Positions 1 through 6,232 of a stretch of 8,248 nt of DNA are shown piece by piece. The notes under the pieces were generated by a model. It worked only from the letters and a program-made list of their open reading frames with translations, searched no databases and was not told the DNA's origin. The stretch lies in the NCBI GenBank assembly GCA_014377915.1, contig JACMOT010000396.1, positions 1-8,248 on the forward strand. Reading direction: 5' to 3'. The stretch comes from Tardiphaga sp. (GTDB lineage Bacteria; Pseudomonadota; Alphaproteobacteria; Rhizobiales; Xanthobacteraceae). The translations under genes and the position numbers were made by a program. Every line of letters begins with the position of its first letter. Position 1 is the stretch's first letter.

Positions 1-10
1 CGTACGCTCG

Positions 11-1159
11 TTAACCCTTCATCGCCTTCAGCGCCGTCGCCGCGGAGGCATAGCCGCCGCGGGCGCCGTCGATGAAGTGAACGTGATCGCTGCGCAAGGC
101 GGACGGCGTGAAGCAGGTCATCATCGCGGCGTCCTGGCGGTGCAGCCCGTAGCGGATCGTACCCGCCACCGCCGCGACAACAAGACGGCGCTCCAACGCG
201 CTTTCCAGTTCCGGCGTGCAGTCGAGGATCATCCGCAGGCCGTCATCATATTTGCGGAAGTCGGAATTTTCTACCAGTTGCTGCACATAGGTCTTCGGCA
301 CGAAGCCACCGACACTGATACCGAAGCGCATCACGACGAAAGCCAGCAGGGTACGACTTAGCACCCGGACGTGGCGCAGCGCCGCGGGGCCATGACAGCG
401 CTCTGCACGAAACTCGAAACCGAGCCCCGCCGGCGGCCATTTCAGCGCCGGGCCATTGGCGGGTACCGGCCGCCCGGCATCCGGACTGCTTTCGATCAGC
501 GCAATGATCTGTTCGATGGTGCGGCGGAATTCGGCCCCGTCGGCCAATTCTGCCGGCACCACCAGCACCGAGAGGATCAGACCGCGCACCGAGGGCATTT
601 CCTCAAACCGGCACGACAGGCCGGAGAGATCGGGAATGGCCCCAGGCGGCGCCGGCGCCACCGCGAATTCGCCACGCTTCATGGCGGCCTCGGCCCAGAC
701 CAGGCCGCCGCCGGAAAACATCGCATAGGAAACGTTCGGCGACGGCCCGAAACGCGCGACGCGCACATCAAGACCCCGCGCGCGAATCTGCGAAACCGGC
801 ACCAGCGCCACGCGCATGGTCAGTTTGAGATCGGCCTCCACCCAGGCCGCCGTGGCCGCCAGCGCCTCCTGCGCGCGATCGAGGTCGCCCGGCGCCACCG
901 CGAAACTGGCGCCGTCGCCGCCGAACACGAACGGAAACTCGCGCCCGTCCAGCGCATTGGTCACCGCGGCAATCACCGCGGCGCCCGCCATGTTGACGGC
1001 CTTGTAGCGCTGCTCCGCGATCGCCTTGGTGGATTGCACGATATCTGCGACGCCGATGGTCCAGTCCTCCGGCAGCGGCACATACAATGCCGGGTCCATC
1101 AGCCTGCCAAAACCGCGGAAGACGGCAATGCTGCCGTAAAAATCGTTGCCACTGGTCAT
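11..1159 (-). CDS. DUF3095 family protein with class III cyclase-like motifs
   Basis: The product is about 382 aa and resembles the DUF3095 family, whose function is not established. Seen: the N-terminus (FYGSIAVFRGF, then PLPEDW) leads into ADIVQST at residues 38-44, a helix, and FGGDGASF at 79-86. This Asp39...Asp82 arrangement matches the two metal-binding aspartates of class III nucleotide cyclases (DIxGST and GDG blocks). The C-terminal half (about 250-382) is soluble, has no membrane segment, and ends in a DHVHFIDGARGGY block. It is the last gene of the minus-strand run and follows the peptidase stop closely. The start is uncertain. ATGs lie at 1159, 1171 and 1216, and the frame stays open up to 1279 inside the peptidase gene. 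None has a good ribosome site. I chose 1159 because family homology appears to begin just after it; 1171 (MPLS-) is nearly as good. Nucleotide cyclase activity is inference only; the family assignment is fairly sure. Confidence 0.85.
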   Translation of the reverse strand: MTSGNDFYGSIAVFRGFGRLMDPALYVPLPEDWTIGVADIVQSTKAIAEQRYKAVNMAGAAVIAAVTNALDGREFPFVFGGDGASFAVAPGDLDRAQEALAATAAWVEADLKLTMRVALVPVSQIRARGLDVRVARFGPSPNVSYAMFSGGGLVWAEAAMKRGEFAVAPAPPGAIPDLSGLSCRFEEMPSVRGLILSVLVVPAELADGAEFRRTIEQIIALIESSPDAGRPVPANGPALKWPPAGLGFEFRAERCHGPAALRHVRVLSRTLLAFVVMRFGISVGGFVPKTYVQQLVENSDFRKYDDGLRMILDCTPELESALERRLVVAAVAGTIRYGLHRQDAAMMTCFTPSALRSDHVHFIDGARGGYASAATALKAMKG

Positions 1160-1229
1160 GCTGAGCGGCATCCGGTTAAGGCGCGCGGCCGAAAGCGCCG
1201 CGCACCCATGGAGCATAACACAATCAGGG

Positions 1230-2486
1230 TCAGGCCCACTCGCCCTTGCGGAACACCGGCACACGGCGGCCATCGGCATGGACGCCGTCGACGTCGATAT
1301 GCTGCGACCCGATCATCCAGTCGATGTGGATCAAGCTCTTGTTGCCGCCCTGCGCCGCGATCTGCTCGGGCGTCAGAGCGCCACCATCGATGAAGCACTT
1401 TGAATAGCACTGGCCGAGCGCGATGTGGCAGGCGGCGTTCTCGTCGAACAGCGTGTTGTAGAACAGTAGCCCGCTGGCGGAGATCGGCGAGGAATGCGGC
1501 ACCAGCGCCACCTCGCCGAGCCGGCGCGCGCCCTCGTCGGTATCGAGCACCTTGTTCAACACCTCGGCGCCGCGCGATGCCTTGGCCTCGACGATGCGGC
1601 CATCCTCGAAACGCACCGAAATATCCTCGATCAGGGTGCCCTGGTAGGACAACGGCTTGGTGCTGCTGACATGACCGCTGACCCGCAGTGCATGCGGCGT
1701 GGTGAACACTTCCTCGGTCGGGATGTTGGCGTTGCAGATGATGCCGTTCTTGGCGGTGGAGGCGCCGCCCTGCCATTCATGGCCGTCGGCGAGGCCGACC
1801 GACAGATCAGTGCCGGGCCCGGTGAAATGCAGCGCGTGAAAGCGCTGGCCGTTCAGCCATTCGGTGCGCTCGCGCAGCATCGCATTATGCTTGTTCCAGG
1901 CGGCGACGGGATTGTCATTGTCGACGCGCGAGGCGGCGAAGATCGCATCGGCCAATTTGCCGACCGCGACGTCCTCGTCGTCGCCGGGAAATACCTGCAT
2001 CGCCCATGACGCGGTCGGATAGGCCAGGATGTTCCAGTTGACGTCGAAGCCGACGATCTTCTGCAGCGCCGGCTGGTAGGCGATCGAGTTGGCCTTGCTC
2101 GCGCGCGACACTTTTGCGGGGTCTTCGTTCGACAGCAGCATCGGATTATCGCCGACGATGGCGAGCCGCGCGGTGTTGTTGCCGAGCGCCTTGGCCATGC
2201 CCTCATAGAGCCAGCCGGCGGCGCGGTCGAAACTGGCATCGGCGCCGTAACGGTAGCGCGACAGCGTGATGTCTTCGTCGGACAAGAACGGCGTCACCAG
2301 CCCGGCGCCGGCCTTGTAGGCATGTTCGGCGATCCGCCGCACCAGCGGCAGCGCCGCCGACGGCGCGGTGATCAGCAGATCCTGCCCCGCCGCCAGTTGC
2401 AGCCCGACCTTGATGGCAACCTCGGCCAGCCGGTCGAGCCGTACCGGATCGATCGGCGTGGAAATGTTGCGCGAATGGACGTTCAT
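1230..2486 (-). CDS. M29-family metallo-aminopeptidase (AmpS/PepS-like)
   Basis: The product is 418 aa, the usual length for peptidase family M29, and is a cytosolic metal-dependent exopeptidase that removes N-terminal residues from peptides. Seen: the candidate metal and catalytic residues of the family are all present. They are Glu258/Glu259 in NIPTEEVFTTP, Glu325 in LGEVALVP, His354 in ACHIALG, Tyr361 seven residues later, and His387/Asp389 in HIDWMIGS. The N-terminal half (about 14-200) carries the family's non-metal domain with the LAAGQDLLI block. No signal peptide or membrane segment is visible. The ATG at 2486 is preceded by AAAGAGG (2492-2498) with 5-nt spacing, which fixes the start. 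The open frame continues upstream beyond 2486, but only as a shadow of the permease gene. It lies 74 bp downstream of the permease, and a hairpin-forming repeat fills the gap. The context suggests uptake of a peptide or amide compound followed by hydrolysis, which is inference; the true substrate is unknown. Confidence 0.93.
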   Translation of the reverse strand: MNVHSRNISTPIDPVRLDRLAEVAIKVGLQLAAGQDLLITAPSAALPLVRRIAEHAYKAGAGLVTPFLSDEDITLSRYRYGADASFDRAAGWLYEGMAKALGNNTARLAIVGDNPMLLSNEDPAKVSRASKANSIAYQPALQKIVGFDVNWNILAYPTASWAMQVFPGDDEDVAVGKLADAIFAASRVDNDNPVAAWNKHNAMLRERTEWLNGQRFHALHFTGPGTDLSVGLADGHEWQGGASTAKNGIICNANIPTEEVFTTPHALRVSGHVSSTKPLSYQGTLIEDISVRFEDGRIVEAKASRGAEVLNKVLDTDEGARRLGEVALVPHSSPISASGLLFYNTLFDENAACHIALGQCYSKCFIDGGALTPEQIAAQGGNKSLIHIDWMIGSQHIDVDGVHADGRRVPVFRKGEWA

Positions 2487-2503
2487 GGCAGCCTCTTTCG
2501 ATA

Positions 2504-2558
2504 ATTCCGGCGGCCAGCTTGTCGTCTTGGCCGCCGGAATGCAATGCCGCCGGAATGC
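2504..2558 (-). repeat. Intergenic tandem repeat and alternative hairpins between permease and peptidase
   Basis: Read on the transcribed minus strand, the 74-bp gap starts 2 nt after the permease stop with GCATTCCGGCGGC (2546-2558). It has a second identical copy (2530-2542, period 16). An 11-nt spacer (2517-2527) separates this from TGGCCGCCGGAAT (2504-2516), which is perfectly complementary over 13 bp to 2528-2540 and over 11 bp to the first copy. Two mutually exclusive GC-rich hairpins are therefore possible. No run of T follows the stem (it is followed by TATCGAAAG), so an intrinsic terminator is not well supported. RNA processing, 3'-end protection of the permease message, differential expression, or a REP-like repeat are possible roles; all are inference. 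Confidence 0.8.
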
Positions 2559-2560
2559 GA

Positions 2561-3865
2561 TCAGATATCGTCCTTCGGCAGCGCGAAGATGCAGGCCAGC
2601 GCCACCAGCGACGCCGCCAGCAAATAATAGCCGACATAGTTCATGCCGTAATTGGCCTGCAGCCAGGTGGCGATATAGGGCGCCAGCGAAGCGCCGAAAA
2701 TGCCGGCCAGGTTGAAGGTGATCGAGGCGCCGGTATAGCGCACCTGGGTCGGGAAGGGTGCCGCCAGCGCGGTGCCGATGACGCCGTAATTCAGGCCGAA
2801 CATCAGCATGCCGATGGTGATGAAGCCGTAGATGCCGGCGATGCCGGCGGTCAGCAACGGCCCCAGCGCGAACGAGAACAGCGCCACCGCGATGGTGCTC
2901 CAGATCAGCAAATTGCGGCGTCCGAAATGATCGCCGAGCTTGCCCGCCGCGACGGTGCTGATGCCGAACAGTACCGAACCGTAGATCTGCACCTTCAGCG
3001 CGTCGAGGAACGAGATGCCGACCACCTTGACGTTGTAGCCCAGCAGATAGGCCGAGCAGATGTAGAACAACACGAAGGTCACCAGCGCCAGGAAGGTGCC
3101 GAGGAACAGGCTGCGCTTGTGGTTGCGCAGCAATTCCAGGCCGGGCACCGCGACGCGCTCGGCCTGGTCGATGGCCTTCTGGAATTCCGGAGTTTCGGTG
3201 ATCGACAACCGCACCCACAGGCCGATCCCGATCAGCGCGATCGAGGCGATGAAGGGAATCCGCCAGCCCCAGCTCAGCAGCGAATCCTGCGACATGAAGT
3301 GCAGCAGGATCCAGAATGCGCCGGAGGCGAGAAACAGGCCGAGCGGCGCGCCGAACTGCGGAAACATGCCGTACCACGAGCGCTTGCCTTCCGGCGCATT
3401 CTCGGTGGCCAGCAGCACCGCGCCACCCCACTCGCCGCCAAGCCCGAAACCCTGGCCGAAGCGGCACAGCGCCAGCAACAGCGGAGCGGCGACGCCGATC
3501 TGCGAATAGGTCGGCAGCAGGCCGATCACCACCGTCGAAATGCCCATCGTCAGCAAGGCTGCGATCAGCGTGGTCTTGCGGCCGATCCGGTCGCCGTAAT
3601 GGCCGAACACGATGGCGCCGAACGGGCGCGCGAAGAACGCGATCGAGAAGGTGGCGAACGACGCCAGCAGCGCCGTGGTCGGGTCGGAGTTGGGAAAGAA
3701 CAGCGTCGGAAAGATCAGCACGGCCGCGGTCGCATAGACATAGAAATCGAAGAATTCGATCGTCGTGCCGATCAGGCTCGCCAGCAGAACCTGCGCCGGC
3801 GAATTCAGGGGCTTGTCGCGACGCGGAACAGCGGCGGTGGGCACGAAGCTTGCGGTATCAATCAT
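2561..3865 (-). CDS. MFS transporter, MHS (metabolite:H+ symporter) family
   Basis: The product is 434 aa and is a 12-helix inner-membrane major facilitator, probably a proton-coupled importer of an organic acid or similar metabolite. Seen: the first helix holds IGTTIEFFDFYVYA (32-45), typical of the MHS group (ShiA/ProP/KgtP relatives). The loop 2-3 motif GHYGDRIGRK is at 88-97. The family signature RFGQGFGLGGEWGGAVLL is at 135-152, with ENAPEGKR following. The repeat loop motif GDHFGRRN is at 311-318, and PTQVRYTGAS is at 372-381. Hydrophobic segments continue to residue 428, and the protein ends LPKDDI. Two adjacent ATGs occur at 3868 and 3865. GGAAGAG at 3869-3875 is well spaced only for the second, so 3865 was chosen; the difference is one residue. 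A longer TTG-started extension to 3952 is unlikely because it lacks a ribosome site and is Pro/Arg/His rich. It is the first gene of the minus-strand unit. Substrate specificity cannot be read from the sequence. Confidence 0.94.
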   Translation of the reverse strand: MIDTASFVPTAAVPRRDKPLNSPAQVLLASLIGTTIEFFDFYVYATAAVLIFPTLFFPNSDPTTALLASFATFSIAFFARPFGAIVFGHYGDRIGRKTTLIAALLTMGISTVVIGLLPTYSQIGVAAPLLLALCRFGQGFGLGGEWGGAVLLATENAPEGKRSWYGMFPQFGAPLGLFLASGAFWILLHFMSQDSLLSWGWRIPFIASIALIGIGLWVRLSITETPEFQKAIDQAERVAVPGLELLRNHKRSLFLGTFLALVTFVLFYICSAYLLGYNVKVVGISFLDALKVQIYGSVLFGISTVAAGKLGDHFGRRNLLIWSTIAVALFSFALGPLLTAGIAGIYGFITIGMLMFGLNYGVIGTALAAPFPTQVRYTGASITFNLAGIFGASLAPYIATWLQANYGMNYVGYYLLAASLVALACIFALPKDDI

Positions 3866-3969
3866 CATCTCTTCCGGGAATTGCGATGCCGGCGCGGGAC
3901 GCGCATGGCAGCCAGAGCGGTGTGCGGGGGCGTGGCTTAGCCTAACTGGCAAGCCATGGGCAGCGCTTT

Positions 3970-3978
3970 TGTGGATAA
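3970..3978 (-). promoter_or_regulatory. DnaA-box consensus match
   Basis: The minus strand reads TTATCCACA, an exact match to the 9-mer DnaA box consensus (TTATNCACA). It lies in the A/T-richer part of the divergent intergenic region, about 105 bp upstream of the permease start. Only one perfect copy was noticed here, so this is not an origin by itself. Binding by DnaA as a transcription factor, or chance occurrence, are both possible. Confidence 0.4.
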
Positions 3979-4027
3979 ATTACCCGATTTGACCTCCAAT
4001 CAGCACATTGTTGCTATTCGAAAATGC

Positions 4028-4041
4028 GGGCACGCGTGCCC
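4028..4041. repeat. Perfect 14-bp palindrome, candidate operator
   Basis: GGGCACGCGTGCCC is identical to its reverse complement over all 14 bases. It lies in the divergent region about 190 bp upstream of the hydrolase start and 160 bp upstream of the permease start. Dyad symmetry of this size is typical of dimeric regulator sites, but no regulator gene lies next to it. Which protein would bind it is unknown. Confidence 0.45.
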
Positions 4042-4106
4042 AAGTCGCACCGGCGCGGTCGTTCTTCGGTTTTGAACGTCGAATGATGGCAGCGCCGCGC
4101 GGATAA

Positions 4107-4124
4107 CGGGCAGACCGCTGCCCG
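4107..4124. repeat. Inverted repeat with 7-bp arms
   Basis: CGGGCAG (4107-4113) and CTGCCCG (4118-4124) are exact reverse complements around the 4-nt loop ACCG. It is located upstream of the candidate hydrolase promoter and could be an operator half-site pair or a small hairpin. There is no T-run on either side, so it is not an intrinsic terminator. Confidence 0.4.
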
Positions 4125-4154
4125 CAATTGCGCCGCCGCGGCGCTTGTTCGGCA

Positions 4155-4183
4155 TTGGCCGGGCGTCATATTAACTGTACAAA
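4155..4183 (+). promoter_or_regulatory. Candidate sigma-70-type promoter for hydrolase-desaturase pair
   Basis: TTGGCC (4155-4160) and TACAAA (4178-4183) are separated by 17 bp, and each matches 4 of 6 consensus bases. They lie in an A/T-richer segment, which would give a leader of roughly 40 nt before the ATG at 4233. An alternative pair is TTGTTC (4145-4150) with TATTAA (4169-4174), spacing 18. Neither is strong. Confidence 0.25.
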
Positions 4184-4232
4184 TGATCCACTAATGGAAA
4201 TTGGCCACGGGCCACACGTCGGGAATCGGTGC

Positions 4233-5261
4233 ATGACATTGCCGCGCGATTATCAAACATTCGACGCCGGCGACGTGAGGCTGCGGTCCGGCGAGATGTT
4301 TCCGGACATGCGCCTGGCGTACCAGACCTATGGCCGGCTCAACGCCGCCCGCGACAATGTCATCGTCTATCCGACCTCGTTCGGCGCCCAGCATCATGAC
4401 ACCGAATGGCTGGTGGCTCCGGGCAACGCGCTCGACCCCGACCGCTATTTTGTCATCATCCCGAACCTGTTCGGGAATGGTCTGTCGTCGTCGCCGTCGA
4501 ACGTTTCCCGCCTCGGCGATTCGCCGTTTCCAGCCGTCAGCTATCATGATGCGGTCGCCGTGCAGCACCGGCTGATCACCGAGCAGTTCGGCGTCTCGAC
4601 CATCGCCATGGTGTATGGCTGGTCGATGGGCGCGATGCAGGCCTATCACTGGGCCGCGGCCTATCCGGACATGGTGCAACGCGCGGCGATCGTCTGCGGC
4701 AGCGCGCGATGTTCGCCGTTCAACTACGTCTTTCTCGAAGGCGTCAAGGCGGCCCTGACCGCCGATCCGGCCTTCGTCGACGGACGCTTCATCGCCAGGC
4801 CCGCCGCCGGGCTGCGCGCGATGGGACGCGTCTATGCCGGCTGGGCGATGTCGCACGGTTTCTACCGCGACGAATTGTGGCGCGCGCTCGGCTTCAGCTC
4901 GCTGGAGGATTTCCTGGCGCGGTCGTGGGATGGCGCCTTCGCGCGGCGCGACGCCAATGATCTGCTGGCGCAGATCCGGATCTGGCAGCATGGCGACATT
5001 TCGCAATGCGAGGCCTATGGCGGCGACCTCACCCGGGCACTGGCCGCGATCAAGGCACGGGTGCTGCTGATGCCGGGCCAGACCGACGGCTATTTCCAGG
5101 TCGGCGACAATGCGGACGAACTGCCGTTGCTGACCCAGGCGCGCTCCGCCGAACTGAAGCCGATCCCGTCGCTGTATGGCCACCGCGCCGGCAATCCGGC
5201 GCTGATCCCGGCCGACCGCGCCTTTCTCAATGCCAGCATCAGCGCCTTCCTGAACGACTGA
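4233..5261 (+). CDS. Alpha/beta hydrolase, homoserine O-acetyltransferase (MetX-like) superfamily
   Basis: The product is 342 aa and is a cytosolic alpha/beta-hydrolase-fold enzyme, either an acyltransferase or a hydrolase/esterase. Seen: the family start DYQTFDAGDVRLRSG; NLFGNGLSSSPSN at 78-90; the nucleophile elbow YGWSMGAMQAYHWA with Ser131; the acid in PGQTDGYF with Asp285; and the base in SLYGHRAGNP with His317. This is a complete Ser-Asp-His triad. The elbow is GWSMGA rather than the GGSMGG usual in true MetX, so I do not assign methionine biosynthesis. No metW follows, whereas metX is often next to metW in proteobacteria. The ATG at 4233 was chosen over the open extension to 4128 because GGGAA (4221-4225) precedes it with 7-nt spacing. 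The upstream in-frame ATG at 4194 has no ribosome site. A desaturase follows 17 bp downstream. An acyl ester substrate is inferred from that neighbour, and the precise reaction is unknown. Confidence 0.9.
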   Translation: MTLPRDYQTFDAGDVRLRSGEMFPDMRLAYQTYGRLNAARDNVIVYPTSFGAQHHDTEWLVAPGNALDPDRYFVIIPNLFGNGLSSSPSNVSRLGDSPFPAVSYHDAVAVQHRLITEQFGVSTIAMVYGWSMGAMQAYHWAAAYPDMVQRAAIVCGSARCSPFNYVFLEGVKAALTADPAFVDGRFIARPAAGLRAMGRVYAGWAMSHGFYRDELWRALGFSSLEDFLARSWDGAFARRDANDLLAQIRIWQHGDISQCEAYGGDLTRALAAIKARVLLMPGQTDGYFQVGDNADELPLLTQARSAELKPIPSLYGHRAGNPALIPADRAFLNASISAFLND

Positions 5262-5278
5262 CACCACGGGACAATCGA

Positions 5279-6232
5279 ATGACCATGGATCCGCAGGCTG
5301 ACCGAACCATCGAGGCACGCGCCCTCACCCCGGCGCAGTTAAAGGAATTATCGGTGCGCTCCAACGCGCCCGGGGCGCTGCGGGCGGTGTCGCATTTCGG
5401 CGCGATCCTGCTGACCGGCACGCTGCTCTGGATGGTGCTGACCCGCTACGGCGTGCTGTTCGCCGTGCCGCTGATCATTGCCCAGGGTTTTCTGGTCGCG
5501 TTCCTGTTCATGCCGGTCCATGAAGCCGCGCACAAGACCGTGTTCCGCACCCGCTGGCTGAACACCGCGCTCGGCCATCTGTCGTCGCTGACCATCCTGT
5601 ACCCTTACGAATATTACGCGCTGTTTCACTGGGATCACCACCGCTTCACGCAGGATCCCGCGCGCGATCCCGAACTGATGTTCGCCACGGTGCCCCGCTC
5701 CGACGCCCAGCTCGGGATTGCCTATTCGGGCATCGTATATCTGTTCAAGCGGGTCCGGCTGATGCTCCGCCATGCCATCACCGGCACGGTGACGGTGCCG
5801 TGGATTCCCGACAACAAGCGCGCCATGGTGGTGCGTGAGGCGCGCAGCTATGCGCTGGTCTATCTGCTGCTGCTGATCGCGTCGGTGGCGCTGTCGTCGA
5901 CCTTGCTGCTGTGGGTCTGGCTGATCCCGCTGGTGGTCGGTCAATGGTTCCTGCGGCCCTATCTGTTCGCCGAACACACCGGCTGCGAGCATACAAGAAG
6001 CGCCTTTGAAAACACCCGGACCACCTATACCGGCCAGTTGATGAAGTGGTTCAGCTGGAACATGCCGTTCCATGTCGAACATCACGCCTATCCTTCGGTC
6101 CCGTTTCACGCGCTGCCGAAGCTCAACGACATCGTCGATTCGCGCATCGCGCATCGCGGCGACGGCTACCTCGCCGTCACCCGGGAGACCTGGACGTGGT
6201 TTCGCCGGGCGCGCCAGCCAGCACCGCGTTGA
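5279..6232 (+). CDS. Membrane fatty-acid-desaturase-type di-iron protein
   Basis: The product is 317 aa and is an integral membrane enzyme of the fatty acid desaturase/hydroxylase superfamily. These enzymes use a non-haem di-iron centre and O2 to desaturate or hydroxylate an acyl or hydrocarbon chain. Seen: the three histidine boxes are intact, HEAAH (81-85), HWDHH (117-121) and HVEHH (265-269). Additional His233 and His238 lie in AEHTGCEHT, a position where extra ligands occur in the superfamily. Hydrophobic segments are at about 37-78, 96-112, 190-230 and a short one near 252-262. The cytosolic box-3 region continues YPSVPFHALPKL. The start ATG follows GGGA (5268-5271) with 7-nt spacing; a second in-frame ATG two codons later is also possible. 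The open frame extends further upstream, but only inside the hydrolase gene. It sits 17 bp after the hydrolase, so co-transcription is likely. Its last 56 bp overlap the oppositely oriented TetR gene. Substrate and regioselectivity cannot be told; hydroxylation of a non-fatty-acid hydrocarbon is an alternative. Confidence 0.91.
   Translation: MTMDPQADRTIEARALTPAQLKELSVRSNAPGALRAVSHFGAILLTGTLLWMVLTRYGVLFAVPLIIAQGFLVAFLFMPVHEAAHKTVFRTRWLNTALGHLSSLTILYPYEYYALFHWDHHRFTQDPARDPELMFATVPRSDAQLGIAYSGIVYLFKRVRLMLRHAITGTVTVPWIPDNKRAMVVREARSYALVYLLLLIASVALSSTLLLWVWLIPLVVGQWFLRPYLFAEHTGCEHTRSAFENTRTTYTGQLMKWFSWNMPFHVEHHAYPSVPFHALPKLNDIVDSRIAHRGDGYLAVTRETWTWFRRARQPAPR

Larger units (their letters stand above)
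3866..4232. other. Divergent control region without a gene (367 bp)
   Basis: This stretch separates the minus-strand permease from the plus-strand hydrolase. No protein with plausible composition and ribosome site was found in it. It holds an A/T-richer patch (about 3966-4025) unlike the surrounding coding DNA. It also holds a DnaA-box-like sequence (3970-3978), a 14-bp palindrome (4028-4041), a second inverted repeat (4107-4124), a G/C-rich palindrome (CGCCGCGGCG, 4134-4143), and a weak promoter for the hydrolase (4155-4183). I could not identify a convincing -35/-10 pair for the permease. The hydrolase frame is open back to 4128, but the preceding residues do not look like family sequence. 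Confidence 0.7.

Noticed and set aside
371..1393. Plus-strand open frame (340 codons) opposite the DUF3095 gene
   Set aside because: It is Arg/His-rich shadow sequence with no plausible ribosome site and crosses the DUF3095-peptidase junction.
1230..3467. Apparent 745-aa fusion of a permease-antisense-frame segment with the M29 peptidase
   Set aside because: The first ~327 residues are an out-of-frame reading of the permease gene. The real peptidase start at 2486 has a strong ribosome site.
2519..3940. Long plus-strand open frame (473 codons) opposite the permease
   Set aside because: It is rich in Gln, Arg, Asp and His with no recognisable domain. It is the antisense shadow of a clear 12-helix MFS gene in high-GC DNA.
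4233..5261. Assignment as MetX (homoserine O-acetyltransferase)
   Set aside because: The elbow is GWSMGA, there is no metW neighbour, and the sequence fits a broader hydrolase subfamily. The superfamily was therefore named without the gene symbol.
4191..5318. Long minus-strand open frame (375 codons) opposite the hydrolase
   Set aside because: The plus strand encodes a complete catalytic triad and family motifs. The minus frame has shadow-like composition and runs across the hydrolase-desaturase gap.
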